A DNA stretch of 64,000 bases, taken from assembly GCF_000760695.4 (NCBI RefSeq), contig NZ_JHEG04000001.1, forward strand, positions 4,298,895 to 4,362,894, in the 5' to 3' direction. Numbering within the stretch: the first letter of the stretch is position 1; every line of letters begins with the position of its first letter. Below, in pieces: positions 1 to 8,882 of the stretch. Position numbers and translations under genes: made by a program. The notes below the pieces were generated by a model that ran no database searches, was not told where the DNA came from, and was given only the letters and a program-made list of their open reading frames with translations. Origin of the DNA: Tolypothrix bouteillei VB521301. GTDB taxonomy: Bacteria > Cyanobacteriota > Cyanobacteriia > Cyanobacteriales > Nostocaceae.

Positions 1-1
1 A

Positions 2-616
2 TATGCGATCGCCACATTGGGAGCTCTTGCCATGCAAGGAGGACCAACCTTTTGGATAGCAGGACATCGGCTGCACCACGCCCATACAGAGAACACAGAC
101 AAAGATCCTTACTCTTCCCGACGTGGTTTTTGGTGGAGCCACATGCTCTGGATATTGTATCCGCGATCCGAGTTTTTTGACCCCGAACATTACAAAAGAT
201 TCGCCCCAGAAATACAGCGCGATCCATATTATCGTTGGTTAGATCGTTACTTCTTACTGCTGCAAATACCTCTTGGTATCTTACTGTACGCTTTAGGAGG
301 TTGGAGTTTTATTATTTTCGGAGTTTTTCTCAGAGCTGTTGTGCTTTGGCACACCACCTGGCTCATTAATTCTGCAACCCACATCAGAGGTTACCGCAAT
401 TTCCAATTAGATGACAATTCTCGAAATCTTTGGTGGGCAGCAATTTTAACTTATGGAGAAGGTTGGCATAACAATCATCACGCTCACCCAAATGTTGCAA
501 AAGCTGGCTTGCATTGGTGGGAAATAGATATGACTTGGTGGGCAATTAAAGTTCTGCAAAATTTGGGATTAGCTACGAAAGTCAACCTATTTCCAAGATC
601 CAAAGCAGGAATTTAG
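2..616 (+). CDS. desC: Acyl-lipid/fatty-acid desaturase (delta-9 type), 3' part
   Basis: Membrane di-iron desaturase that puts a double bond into fatty acyl chains of membrane lipids. The frame is open at the left edge, so only about the last 204 residues are present. Two histidine boxes are visible: HRLHH near the left end, followed by AHTENTDKDPYS, and HNNHHAHP near the C-terminus. The first histidine box must lie outside the window. Hydrophobic segments sit between the boxes. The C-terminal stretch WWEIDMTWW...LQNLGLA is typical of cyanobacterial delta-9 desaturases. The family is clear; the exact desC paralogue (sn-1 or sn-2 specificity) is not settled. Confidence 0.88.
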   Translation, partial: YAIATLGALAMQGGPTFWIAGHRLHHAHTENTDKDPYSSRRGFWWSHMLWILYPRSEFFDPEHYKRFAPEIQRDPYYRWLDRYFLLLQIPLGILLYALGGWSFIIFGVFLRAVVLWHTTWLINSATHIRGYRNFQLDDNSRNLWWAAILTYGEGWHNNHHAHPNVAKAGLHWWEIDMTWWAIKVLQNLGLATKVNLFPRSKAGI

Positions 617-653
617 TCATTTAAGTTCCGATAATACAACCTCTACTCTTCTC

Positions 654-720
654 TTCGTGCTCTTTGCGTCTTCTTGGTTAAAAAATGTTTTTGAACCGCA
701 AAGACGCGAAGAAAGCAAAG
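654..720. repeat. Imperfect palindromic intergenic repeat
   Basis: The left arm (654-685, TTCGTGCTCTTTGCGTCTTC...) is the imperfect reverse complement of the right arm (688-720, GAACCGCAAAGACGCGAAG...). RNA from either strand would fold into a long hairpin. The element lies 3' of the desaturase gene. It resembles the AACCGCAAAGACGC-type dispersed repeats common in cyanobacteria. It may also act as a terminator, but there is no clear T-run. Confidence 0.55.
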
Positions 721-854
721 GTTAGATGTCGAAGCTCGGGCAGAATTTTCCTAATTTTTGAGCCACCTTGACAGAGCTAGTACACGAAGGCAGAAGTACG
801 ATGGCAGAGGGCAGAAGGCGCAAAAGCTTTAACTGTAAGCTTTTTCTGTGTCAC

Positions 855-906
855 TAATGGTTGCTTTATTTACGCCGTGCTGTACTAGGTAGGGCTAAAG
901 CCTACC
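855..906. repeat. Dispersed repeat, copy 1, with short hairpin
   Basis: TAATGGTTGCTTTATTTACG followed by a variable stretch and TGTACTA recurs at 32975-33007 (there TAATGGTCGCCTTATTTACG). This copy ends in a hairpin, GGTAGGGC-TAAA-GCCTACC. Together with the palindrome at 654-720 it fills most of the 336-base gap between the desaturase and the secreted-protein gene. No coding capacity was seen there. Confidence 0.45.
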
Positions 907-952
907 ATCTCACTTTAAACGTAGCCCATTATTCTAATGTTGGTGAGTAAGA

Positions 953-1357
953 TTAGAAACGACGGTAAGGCGATCGCCATCTGTAATAGTGTGGATATGA
1001 TGGGCGATCGTTAACAATTACAGGATTAATCACCGTTGAGTTTCTAATTTGAGGATTGACTAAAACAGGGTTAACAATCGTGGAGTCAATAATCTTGTGT
1101 CCTCCATAAGAGTATGGGTAATAACCCTGTGGGTATACGTTACTGTTGTATTTCGGTGGTAAACCTGTGGCGGGATTTACAGGTATAGGAGTTGAAATAG
1201 GGCTACCGTAAATATAATTACCAACAGTGGGGGCTTGAGGAACTACGTAAGTGTTACCACCATTGATGTCTACCCAATTTGCTGAAGCAGGAGCCGTTGT
1301 GAGTGCTACTACGGCTGCGATCGAGCCCAACCCAAGTAAACTTCGTTGCCAATACAT
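953..1357 (-). CDS. Secreted protein of unknown function with short repeats
   Basis: 134 residues. The N-terminus is a good signal peptide: a basic start, a hydrophobic run LLGLGSIAAVVALTT, and a probable cut after PASA. The mature part is rich in Asn, Pro, Tyr and Val. It has two copies of a motif of the form (D/N)ST(I/V)(V/I)NPV(L/I)VN, plus a related NPQIRN stretch between them. The C-terminus is basic and aromatic (YRWRSPYRRF). The signal peptide predicts export to the periplasm or beyond. No known domain was recognised. Its nearest neighbour is a truncated DUF4058 gene and no operon is apparent. Confidence 0.6.
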   Translation of the reverse strand: MYWQRSLLGLGSIAAVVALTTAPASANWVDINGGNTYVVPQAPTVGNYIYGSPISTPIPVNPATGLPPKYNSNVYPQGYYPYSYGGHKIIDSTIVNPVLVNPQIRNSTVINPVIVNDRPSYPHYYRWRSPYRRF

Positions 1358-1471
1358 AATTCTTAAGTGTTTTTTCTTAAATAAGAATATTTAATTAAGT
1401 ATATCATTTTTTGACAATATTGATAATGATACGTAGTTTGTCAGTCCTGAATGCGTTCTTCTCGTATTTCA

Positions 1472-1690
1472 TCAATGAAGGTTCTGCTGAACACTCAAGT
1501 CTGGTCTGCCAATAGCGATCGCCATATCGCCGCTCACCTTGTATACCCATTTGTCCGTGACTACCCGATATTTTGGTAACAATTTGGGAATCAAGTCTTT
1601 AGCTAGCGCCGCTATCAAGTGGTTGTGGAAATCTGACCAGTAATCTGATTGTTCGAGATAAGGGTTCATCCCAGGAAATGGGTTAGGCAT
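1472..1690 (-). pseudogene. DUF4058-family gene, truncated
   Basis: The 72-residue product starts MPNPFPGMNPYLEQSDYW and continues with SDFHNHLI and PKYRVVTDKWVY. This is the characteristic N-terminus of cyanobacterial DUF4058 proteins, which are usually about 250 residues. The reading frame stops soon after GRPDLSVQQN, where full-length members continue. Either a deletion or a frameshift removed the rest, and I could not recognise the missing C-terminal part downstream. The fragment is most likely non-functional. Confidence 0.6.
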
Positions 1691-1849
1691 ATTTCAACTC
1701 ACCGATCGCTGGTCACTATTTAAGATGCTAGCAAAACCTACATTGATATAGCTGATATAGCTATTGGCTGAAGAGCATCCCAGTCAGTAAAAAAATATGA
1801 CTCCCAATGGTCGCCACTGTTGGCAAAATAAAGACAGTGCCGATTTTTT

Positions 1850-2383
1850 GTGTGCAAAGTGAGTTCTGAAAGTTTAGAAATAGCTAAAATTAGGTATCAA
1901 GCTGGGAGAATTGCTTTTGAAAAAGGGCAATATCGGGAAGCTGTCGAACAACTCTCAAAAGCAAGCGACCTTCTAGCCCCCAATTCTCGTCTTGCTGGGG
2001 AGGTGAAACTTTGGCTTGTCACGGCTTATGAAGCAGCTGGGCGCTCCGAAGAAGCACTTGACCTTTGCGAACAACTCAAGCGCCATCCCCACCTGGAAAC
2101 CAGCAAGCAAGCGAAAGAATTACACTACATTCTCAAAGCGCCTAGGTTACAACGTCCGAAAGAATGGATGACTGAAATTCCCGATCTGGGTGCAATCGCT
2201 GATAATGAAACCAACACTCGATTCGCTGTCAAGCCTAGTTCTTCCCAAAGACAGATGCGTCCCGAGCCAGAATTTGTAGATCTCAGTCAGGTAAATACTA
2301 AAGACAATCGATTTATTTGGGTAGCTTTAATTGCGATCGGTTTAATCTTAGGTGGGCTGCTTTGGATGGGTTTGTCAGGTTAA
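1850..2383 (+). CDS. TPR-like protein with C-terminal membrane anchor
   Basis: 177 residues. Residues 8-95 form helical hairpins of the tetratricopeptide type (YQAGRIAFEKGQYREAVEQL; LWLVTAYEAAGRSEEALDLC). A linker follows, then one hydrophobic segment, FIWVALIAIGLILGGLLWM, at the very C-terminus. This predicts a tail-anchored membrane protein with its TPR part in the cytoplasm. The start is GTG at 1850 or GTG at 1859; neither has a clear ribosome binding site. It is probably a protein-interaction scaffold with unknown partner. The DUF3153 gene lies downstream on the same strand, separated by the vapBC-type pair. Confidence 0.7.
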   Translation: MCKVSSESLEIAKIRYQAGRIAFEKGQYREAVEQLSKASDLLAPNSRLAGEVKLWLVTAYEAAGRSEEALDLCEQLKRHPHLETSKQAKELHYILKAPRLQRPKEWMTEIPDLGAIADNETNTRFAVKPSSSQRQMRPEPEFVDLSQVNTKDNRFIWVALIAIGLILGGLLWMGLSG

Positions 2384-2596
2384 CTCGCAGGCAATTGAAC
2401 GCTTCATCTCTGGGTAATATGCAGATTCTAGTGGCTTATATCACCGCTTCAGCTATGCCCCCATATATAGCTAAGGAGCGATGTATATACTATCAATCTT
2501 AAAGTTTGCTCGAGATTTGAGAGTAGAAAAGAGAAAGATTTTAAAATGGTCTTATGCCTTACAATTAAGTAAGGCGCATTTGTAAGGCTTATTCCT

Positions 2597-2842
2597 ATGT
2601 CCATTGCGACAGTCACAATTAAAGGACAAGTTACTATTCCCAAGGAAATCCGAGATTACCTGAAACTAGATACTGGCAGCAAAATTGAATTTGTAGTCGA
2701 TGAAAATGGTGATGTCAAGATTGTGCCACTGAATGTCCCAATTGAAGCGTTGTCTGGATTTTTGCATCGTCCTGGTATGACGGCTGCAACAATAGAGGAC
2801 ATGGAAGCAGCGATCGCGGAGGGTGCGCGTGATTGGACTTGA
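2597..2842 (+). CDS. AbrB/MazE-type antitoxin (VapB-like)
   Basis: 81 residues. Residues 1-48 are a swapped-hairpin AbrB/SpoVT fold: TVTIKGQVTIPKEIRDYLKL, then GSKIEFVVDENGDVKIVPL. This part should bind the operon's own promoter. The C-terminal tail (GFLHRPGMTAATIEDMEAAIAEGA) is the kind of segment that wraps and blocks a PIN toxin. The stop overlaps the start of the toxin gene by 20 bases, which implies translational coupling. Together the two genes form a type II toxin-antitoxin module. Confidence 0.85.
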   Translation: MSIATVTIKGQVTIPKEIRDYLKLDTGSKIEFVVDENGDVKIVPLNVPIEALSGFLHRPGMTAATIEDMEAAIAEGARDWT

Positions 2843-3218
2843 TACGAATGTTCTAGTTCGCTATCTTACCAAAGATGACGTTAACCAATGGGAACAAGCG
2901 TCTCAAATCATTCAGGAAAATCAACCTTGTTTTATTGGCAATGTTGTCTTAAGCGAACTCGTGTGGGTTTTAAGAGGACGACCTTATCAATTTGGTAAAG
3001 ATGAAATCATTACTACGTTAGAGATGATATTGCAAAGCTCGGGCTTTGAATTTGAAAACCGTTCCATAGTGTATCAAGCATTACAACGAACCAAACAGGG
3101 ACGAGCTGATTTTTCGGACTATCTAATTGGAGCGATCGCTCAACATATGAGTTGTACTGAAACGGTAACTTTCGATCGAAAATTGCGAGGAGATAAAGGA
3201 TTTCGTTGCCTAACCTAA
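2823..3218 (+). CDS. PIN-domain ribonuclease toxin (VapC-like)
   Basis: 131 residues with GTG start. A PIN domain spans the whole length. The conserved acidic residues are visible: D7 in GLDTNVLVRYL, E45 in SELVWVL, D96 and D99 in ADFSDYLIGAIA, and D118 in TFDRKL. These coordinate the metal ions that cut RNA. Family members stop growth by cleaving specific RNAs until the antitoxin is restored. The start lies inside the antitoxin gene, so the two are co-translated. All catalytic residues are present, so the toxin is likely active. Confidence 0.87.
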   Translation: MRVIGLDTNVLVRYLTKDDVNQWEQASQIIQENQPCFIGNVVLSELVWVLRGRPYQFGKDEIITTLEMILQSSGFEFENRSIVYQALQRTKQGRADFSDYLIGAIAQHMSCTETVTFDRKLRGDKGFRCLT

Positions 3219-3246
3219 CTTATTGATTTTTGGAGAGCTTTATATT

Positions 3247-4107
3247 ATGAGATGGTCTATATTTCAAAATTATAACCGCAGATGCACGGCAAAGCACGCA
3301 GGAAAAGGAGACAATTATCGGCGTTCATCAACGTTTACCGTCGGTTCAAAATCATTCATTGTATGGGCTGTGCTGTTGATATCCTTATTTCTCTCAGGGT
3401 GTGTGAAGTACGATCTAGGTGTTAACTTTGACAATTCAAATCATGGCGAATTGGTGCAGCACATAAAATTAGAAGAACGGCTGCTCAGTTTCAGTGGCGA
3501 TTCTGTCTACGAATGGTTAAATAGCATAGAACGTCGCGCTCGGAAATTAGAAGGTAAAATACGACGGCTTTCCAAAGAGGAAATTTTTGTTTCCATCCCT
3601 TTCAGTAACGGTCAAGAATTACAAACCAAATTTAACGAATTTTTCCACCCTAATGGAACTCAAAAACCCGAAACAGGAACCAATGAGGCTAACGCAGAAC
3701 TGCCAAAAATTGAATCAAATATACTTCTGTTTCAAAACAATTTCTTACTCTTAGTAAGGAATCGGTTGATTTACGATTTGGATTTGCGATCGCTAGGTTT
3801 AATTTCCAGCAAAGGAGCTGTGCTATCTAATCCCGGTTCCATTCTCGACTTAGAATTTGGCTTAAACACTCCTTGGGGTGCAAGGACTGTAGAAAAGACA
3901 GAGAATGCGATCGTTCCAGAAAAGAACGGCAATCAACTTGTGTGGAGACTTAAGCCTGGAGAATTAAACCATATAGAAGTCGTGTTTTGGCTTCCAAGCC
4001 CTCTTGGTTTTGGGACACTATTCATTATTGTATTCGTACTGGCAGGGGTTTACCTGAGATACAGTTTTATGCCCGACCCTAGAGTTCAGTTTGCTTCAAA
4101 AGGTTAA
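3247..4107 (+). CDS. DUF3153-family lipoprotein/membrane protein
   Basis: 286 residues from the ATG at 3247, which has a GGAGAG ribosome binding site 9 bases upstream. A longer TTG start at 3223 is less likely. A hydrophobic segment ends in the lipobox LSGC, followed by VKYDLGVNFDNSNHGELVQHI, the signature of cyanobacterial DUF3153 proteins. A second hydrophobic segment (LGFGTLFIIVFVLAGVYLRY) lies near the C-terminus. The protein is therefore probably membrane-held by a lipid and a helix, with the domain outside the cytoplasm. The function of the family is unknown. About 45 residues precede the lipobox, which is long for a signal peptide. Confidence 0.75.
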   Translation: MRWSIFQNYNRRCTAKHAGKGDNYRRSSTFTVGSKSFIVWAVLLISLFLSGCVKYDLGVNFDNSNHGELVQHIKLEERLLSFSGDSVYEWLNSIERRARKLEGKIRRLSKEEIFVSIPFSNGQELQTKFNEFFHPNGTQKPETGTNEANAELPKIESNILLFQNNFLLLVRNRLIYDLDLRSLGLISSKGAVLSNPGSILDLEFGLNTPWGARTVEKTENAIVPEKNGNQLVWRLKPGELNHIEVVFWLPSPLGFGTLFIIVFVLAGVYLRYSFMPDPRVQFASKG

Positions 4108-4428
4108 TGGCTAATGGCTAATGGCTAATTGCTAATTGCTAATGGTGAGTTTAGTCCTGTAGGCGGTGAGACCATTGCTGTAGGCGGGTTTCCCGCCGCG
4201 CCCTGGCAACTGGCGTATAGCCCTTGCGGGCATAGCCTTCGGCATCGCGTAGCGTCTCCGTAAGGAGATACCCGGAGGGGTTTCCCGCGACCACCGGGAC
4301 TGGCGTATAGCCCTTACGGGCATAGCCTGCGGCAACGCGGAGCATGCGCTTTGCGCTTAGCGTCTGTGCTCCTGAGATAGGGCTATCAGCTAATAGCTAT
4401 TAGCTATTAGCTATTAGCTGATAGCACT
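4108..4428. repeat. STRR-like heptamer runs and hairpin repeats between convergent genes
   Basis: The gap between DUF3153 (+) and pdxH (-) is made of repeats. 4108-4143 is tandem GGCTAAT/TGCTAAT heptamers. 4170-4365 holds GC-rich short hairpins, with a direct repeat of ACTGGCGTATAGCCCTT(G/A)CGG at about 4208 and 4300. 4385-4425 is a palindromic run of AGCTATT units (CTATCAGCTAATAGC... back to GCTGATAG). Small reading frames across it are by-products of the repeat. The palindromic run could terminate both convergent genes. Confidence 0.7.
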
Positions 4429-5073
4429 CTATGGCGACAACCGTTCGATCTTCCAACTGCTATCATCTAAACGGGTATAGCGCAGGCGATCGTGCAGTCG
4501 ATTGGGGCGTCCCTGCCAAAATTCAATTTCTACGGGGATTGCTCGAAAGCCACCCCAATGTTGGGGGCGGGGAACTTCTTGGTTTTGATATTTGGTTTGA
4601 AGTTCCTCTATTCGTTGTTCGAGGACTGCTCGATTTTCTATCACCTCACTTTGATTGGAAGCCCATGCACCCAAGCGACTGTTGAGAGGACGGCTGTAAA
4701 AATATTCATCTGACTCTTTGTCTGAAATTTTTTCCACACTTCCAGATATGCGGACTTGGCGTTCTAGTTCTGCCCACCAAAAAACAAGAGACGCTTGGGG
4801 ATTTTCTGCTAGTTCCTGCCCTTTTTGGCTGTTGTAGTTTGTAAAGAATACAAAACCCCGATCGTCAAAACCTTTGAGCAATACCATTCTTGCAGATGGC
4901 TTCCCCTCTTGTGTCGTAGTTGCAAGAGTGACGGCATTTGGTTCTACAAGTTGGGCTGCTAATGTCTGGTCGAACCATCGTTTAAATTGTATAAAAGGAT
5001 TGGGGTCAACTTCAGTCTCGCTCAAACCTTGCAAGGTATAATCCTTCCTAAGGTCAGCAATATTTCTATCCAT
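4429..5073 (-). CDS. pdxH: Pyridoxamine 5'-phosphate oxidase
   Basis: FMN-dependent enzyme that oxidises pyridoxine/pyridoxamine 5'-phosphate to pyridoxal 5'-phosphate, the last step of vitamin B6 salvage. The 214 residues match the usual length. Family motifs are [19 protein letters not shown] with NSQKG (FMN and phosphate contacts), SRLGAWAS, and the C-terminal signature [12 protein letters not shown]. The first of two close ATGs (5079) has its AGGA directly against it. The second (5073) has it 8 bases away, so 5073 is preferred. It converges with DUF3153 across the repeat region. PLP made here would serve enzymes such as SpeA. Confidence 0.93.
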   Translation of the reverse strand: MDRNIADLRKDYTLQGLSETEVDPNPFIQFKRWFDQTLAAQLVEPNAVTLATTTQEGKPSARMVLLKGFDDRGFVFFTNYNSQKGQELAENPQASLVFWWAELERQVRISGSVEKISDKESDEYFYSRPLNSRLGAWASNQSEVIENRAVLEQRIEELQTKYQNQEVPRPQHWGGFRAIPVEIEFWQGRPNRLHDRLRYTRLDDSSWKIERLSP

Positions 5074-5150
5074 TGTCATCTTCCTGTATTAAACGGTCGG
5101 GAATGGGAGTTAACAGTGAGAAGCGATCCGTTAACCAAAGTAAAAATAAG

Positions 5151-6200
5151 ATGCGCCGTTCAGCCTCACTTCAACGTCTTTTAATATATGGTCTGAGCGG
5201 TCCAATTATCGCTCTCAATCTCTGGTTGTTGTATTTAATTTTTCGTTTATTTCAGCATCCCATCACTATTGTGAGCGTTGCAGCAATTTTGGCTTTTCTC
5301 CTGAACTATGCAGTCAAGTTCTTTGAACGTGCTGTCAACCGTCCTCAAGCGGTGACGATTGTGTTGCTGCTGACACTCACGCTTTTGATTGTTTTAGGTG
5401 TTACGCTCGTGCCAATAGTGATAGATCAAACTATTCAACTTTTAGATAGAATTCCAAATTGGTTGGCGACGAGTCAAGCCAATTTAGAGTCTTTTGAAGC
5501 TATAGCCAAAAAGCGACGTTTACCTTTAGATCTGAGAGTTGTTAGCAATCAAATCAATGCCAATATTCAAAGTATGGTTCAACAGCTTGCTTCTGCTGCT
5601 GTGGGATTCGCCGGGACAGTCTTGTCAGGATTGCTCGATGTGATATTGGTGGTTGTCTTGGCGTTCTATATGCTTCTGTATGGGGAACGCGTGTGGTTTG
5701 GCTTATTTAACCTTTTACCGGCTAATGTTCGAGTTCCATTAAGAACCTCTTTACAGCGTAACTTTCACTACTTTTTCCTCAGCCAACTTTTACTGGCAGT
5801 TTTTATGGGGGTCATTATGACTCCAATTTTCCTCATTCTCAAGGTTCCTTTTGCGCTGTTATTCGCTATAGTGATTGGCATATCGCAACTCATACCTTTT
5901 ATTGGGGCAACATTGGGTATTGGTTTGGTCACGTTTTTAGTTTTGTTACAAAACTGGTGGTTGGCAGTGCAAGTGGCTGTTGCTGCGATCGTTGTACAGC
6001 AAATCAAAGATAATTTACTCAGTCCCAAGCTACTTGGTGATTTTATCGGAGTCAATCCTATATGGATTTTTGTTGCTATTTTAATGGGTTTTGAAATTGC
6101 TGGTTTGTTAGGAACACTTGTTGCAGTCCCCATTGCCGGAACTATCAAAGGAACTTTTGATGCCATTGTCAACAGTACACCAGTGACCGATAACCAGTGA
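5151..6200 (+). CDS. AI-2E family transporter (membrane permease)
   Basis: 349 residues from the ATG at 5151 (MRRSASLQRLLIYGLSG), the start typical of cyanobacterial members. The frame is open upstream to a TTG overlapping pdxH. Hydrophobic segments occur near residues 15-60, 80-105 and 175-340, giving the usual seven to eight helices. A soluble stretch around residues 105-165 and the DNLLSPKLLGDFIGVNPIWI motif are hallmarks of the family. Members export varied small molecules or ions, and the name does not prove AI-2 transport. It is transcribed away from pdxH. Confidence 0.85.
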   Translation: MRRSASLQRLLIYGLSGPIIALNLWLLYLIFRLFQHPITIVSVAAILAFLLNYAVKFFERAVNRPQAVTIVLLLTLTLLIVLGVTLVPIVIDQTIQLLDRIPNWLATSQANLESFEAIAKKRRLPLDLRVVSNQINANIQSMVQQLASAAVGFAGTVLSGLLDVILVVVLAFYMLLYGERVWFGLFNLLPANVRVPLRTSLQRNFHYFFLSQLLLAVFMGVIMTPIFLILKVPFALLFAIVIGISQLIPFIGATLGIGLVTFLVLLQNWWLAVQVAVAAIVVQQIKDNLLSPKLLGDFIGVNPIWIFVAILMGFEIAGLLGTLVAVPIAGTIKGTFDAIVNSTPVTDNQ

Positions 6201-6451
6201 CAACAAGTCGTTTATTTTGGGCTCGTAAGGGGTATAAAAAAATAGTAGTATACTGGATTCCCAAAATGTTCTAACTATTAAACTCAAATCTAAACGAAGT
6301 ATTCTCACAGCGTTTTACTCTCTATGTACGGCACTAACCTTTTTGACATCGTTTAGATGATAATTTATACGGTAACTCAACTGCCAAAATGGTATGTGTA
6401 ATAATTTTCAGGGAAGCATCAAGCGATCGCAAAGGTAAAATTTGTTAATAA

Positions 6452-6515
6452 TTTAGTGGTTAGTCGTTAGTAGTTGTAACCACTAACCGCTAACCCCCAA
6501 CCACCAACCACCAAT
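6452..6515. repeat. Inverted STRR-type repeat upstream of scpA
   Basis: TTAGTGGTTAGTCGTTAG runs into AACCACTAACCGCTAAC, so the units face each other and can pair, followed by CCAACCACC units. This stops just before the scpA start codon and includes the region where its ribosome binding site would be expected. The rest of the 321-base gap (6201-6451) holds only AT-rich sequence and a HIP1 site. Confidence 0.55.
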
Positions 6516-6521
6516 CATTCA

Positions 6522-7340
6522 ATGGACGCTGCTGAGCTATTAGAAACAATTACGTTGCTCATTTACCAAGCTGAACAAGGGGAAATAGACCCTTGGGATG
6601 TCAAGGTGATTGAAGTGATCGATAGTTACTTAGAGCTCATGGCACCGGAAACTGCAACAAGAGGGTATGAAACTGATTTATCACAATCGGGTCAAGCTTT
6701 TTTGTCGGCATCAAAACTGGTCTTGTTCAAGGCAAATACTTTGATGCAGTTGCAAGCAGCAGTAGAGGAACAAGAAGCGACTGAAGAAGCTCTCTTGGAA
6801 AGCGAAGATGGAGCCACTTCTCACCACCAACGCTTGCCATTGGAACGTCATTTACGCCGTCGCCCTGCAGCTATGCCTCCACCGAAACGCCGTGTGACCT
6901 TGCAAGAACTTATAGAACAGTTGCAAGTTATGGCAAAACAGTTGCAGCTAGTGGAAAAAGCGAACAAGCCTGCTCGTACTCGACGCCAACCCAGCCTTCA
7001 ATCCATGAAAGCTGCTTTAGAATTGGCTCACCAGGAAAATCTGACAGAAGTGGCTTCGGAACTCGAGCAAGTTTTACGCCTGAGGACTCCAGAATTAAAT
7101 TTAGAGAAAAATTGGTTGAATTTAGAACAACTTGTGGAGTTATGGACCCTAGCAAAGCAACCGCAACAGAAGAATATCACAGAGCATTCCCACGAAAACC
7201 ATATGGTTAGTGTTTTTTGGGCATTACTACTGCTTTGTGCTCAGTCTAAAGTGGAGCTTGTTCAGGAAGAATTTTACCAAGACCTGAAAATCAGGTTGCT
7301 CACTGATTCATCAAGCACTATGGATATACCTTTAAATTAA
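6522..7340 (+). CDS. scpA: Segregation and condensation protein A
   Basis: ScpA is the kleisin that closes the SMC ring and, with ScpB, helps chromosome condensation and segregation. 272 residues, within the family range. The N-terminus (ELLETITLLIYQAEQGEIDPWDVKVIEVIDSYL) is the SMC-neck-binding part. A charged middle with RRRPAAMPPPKRRVTLQEL leads to a C-terminal winged helix around FWALLLLCAQSKVELVQEEFYQDL. No Shine-Dalgarno site is visible, because repeats occupy the leader. ScpB and SMC are not in this window. Confidence 0.88.
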   Translation: MDAAELLETITLLIYQAEQGEIDPWDVKVIEVIDSYLELMAPETATRGYETDLSQSGQAFLSASKLVLFKANTLMQLQAAVEEQEATEEALLESEDGATSHHQRLPLERHLRRRPAAMPPPKRRVTLQELIEQLQVMAKQLQLVEKANKPARTRRQPSLQSMKAALELAHQENLTEVASELEQVLRLRTPELNLEKNWLNLEQLVELWTLAKQPQQKNITEHSHENHMVSVFWALLLLCAQSKVELVQEEFYQDLKIRLLTDSSSTMDIPLN

Positions 7341-7706
7341 GGACATACAACATTGTCATATGAGGGTTCGCTATGATGTCTTCAGCAAACCTTAAAATCC
7401 AATTAAATTGGAAAAGTGACCAATGCAAATTATAAAGGATGAAGGATAAGGTCTGAAAGATGAAAAAATGTATAAAGTATCGAAGGTCTTAGCCGAGGTA
7501 TAAAATTTTCATACTTGGCACCTTGGATTTTATGCTTTTTTTATACTTCATACTTTACACTTCATATTTGTTTCCCATGTCTATAATGCTCTGAGGTACT
7601 GCAGTTGCACTCAGTGCTTTTAGGAATGACAAAAAAGCGGAAATACACTGATGATGAAGTATCAAATGATAACAGTAAATCGGCTTGTGGTTGAGGAATA
7701 AGATAT
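7341..7706. other. Intergenic region with inverted short repeats
   Basis: 366 bases with no gene. ATGAAAAAATGTATAAAGTA near 7459 is imperfectly complementary to CTTCATACTTTACACTTCAT near 7548, giving a possible hairpin 3' of scpA. AT-rich sequence then leads to the next gene, whose ATG at 7707 follows a GAGGA about 11 bases upstream. Promoter elements are not distinct enough to mark. Confidence 0.4.
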
Positions 7707-8879
7707 ATGAAAGCGATGATTCTCGCAGCAGGTAAAGGTACTCGTGTCCGTCCGATTACCTACACAATTCCCAAACCAATGATTCCTATCTTGCAAAAGC
7801 CAGTGATGGAATTCTTGCTGGAACTTTTACGCCAGCATGGGTTTGACCAAATTATGGTTAATGTCAGCCATTTAGCAGATGAAATAGAAAGTTATTTCCG
7901 CGATGGTCAACGGTTTGGCGTACAAATTGCCTATTCTTTTGAAGGTCGCATTGTTGACGGTACTCTTGTAGGAGAAGCCGTTGGATCTGCTGGAGGAATG
8001 CGGAAAATTCAGGATTTCTACCCATTTTTCGACGATACCTTTGTCGTATTATGCGGTGATGCTTTGATTGACCTAGACTTAACAGCAGCCGTAAAGTGGC
8101 ACAGAGAAAAGGGATCTATCGCCACCATCATTATGAAATCGGTTCCACAAGAAGAAGTTTCTAGCTATGGTGTCGTAGTTACAGATGAAGAAGGTCGGGT
8201 CAAGGCTTTCCAAGAAAAACCTAAGGTAGAAGAAGCTCTAAGCACGAATATTAACACGGGTATCTACATTTTTGAGCCAGAGATCTTTAATTATATTCCC
8301 TCGGGAGTAGAATATGACATTGGTAGCCAGCTCTTCCCAAAATTAGTTGAAGTGGGAGCTCCTTTCTACGCTATTCCAATGAACTTTGAATGGGTAGATA
8401 TTGGTAAAGTTCCAGATTACTGGCGAGCCGTTCGCGGTGTACTGTCTGGAGAAATCAAAAATGTCCAAATTCCGGGGCATCAAGTCGCTCCTGGCATTTA
8501 CACTGGCATGAATGTTGCTGTCAACTGGGATAAAGTGGATATCACGGGTCCAGTCTATATTGGCGGTATGACTCGAATTGAAGATGGTGCAAAAATCGTT
8601 GGTCCTACAATGATAGGTCCTAATTGCTGGGTGTGCAGTGGCGCAACAGTGGAAAATAGCGTCATCTTTGACTGGTCTCGATTGGGTCCGGGAGTCAGAC
8701 TCGTTGATAAATTGGTATACGGTCGTTACTGTGTGGACAAGACTGGAGCTACGATAGACGTGCAAGCAGCAGCTTTAGATTGGCTGATTACTGATGCGCG
8801 TCAAGAGCCACCATCCCATACTCCAGCAGAACGACAAGCGATCGCTGAATTGTTAGGAACGAACGCTCCTGTAACTTGA
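7707..8879 (+). CDS. Sugar-phosphate nucleotidyltransferase (mannose-1-phosphate guanylyltransferase-like)
   Basis: Joins a sugar 1-phosphate to a nucleotide triphosphate to give an activated sugar, e.g. GDP-mannose, for polysaccharide and glycolipid synthesis. 390 residues. The N-terminal Rossmann-like domain begins MILAAGKGTRVRPITYTIPK, the nucleotide-binding signature with a PKPM motif. VVLCGDALIDLDL supplies the metal-binding aspartate. From about residue 255 a left-handed beta-helix with hexapeptide-type repeats follows (VYIGGMTRIEDGAKIVGPTMIGPN). Substrate specificity cannot be read from the sequence, so the GDP-mannose label is a family guess. Confidence 0.85.
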   Translation: MKAMILAAGKGTRVRPITYTIPKPMIPILQKPVMEFLLELLRQHGFDQIMVNVSHLADEIESYFRDGQRFGVQIAYSFEGRIVDGTLVGEAVGSAGGMRKIQDFYPFFDDTFVVLCGDALIDLDLTAAVKWHREKGSIATIIMKSVPQEEVSSYGVVVTDEEGRVKAFQEKPKVEEALSTNINTGIYIFEPEIFNYIPSGVEYDIGSQLFPKLVEVGAPFYAIPMNFEWVDIGKVPDYWRAVRGVLSGEIKNVQIPGHQVAPGIYTGMNVAVNWDKVDITGPVYIGGMTRIEDGAKIVGPTMIGPNCWVCSGATVENSVIFDWSRLGPGVRLVDKLVYGRYCVDKTGATIDVQAAALDWLITDARQEPPSHTPAERQAIAELLGTNAPVT

Positions 8880-8882
8880 ATT

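Noticed and set aside
4132..4345. Small frames in the repeat region between DUF3153 and pdxH
   Set aside because: They consist of translated hairpin repeats (ARKGYTPV twice) and show no protein family.
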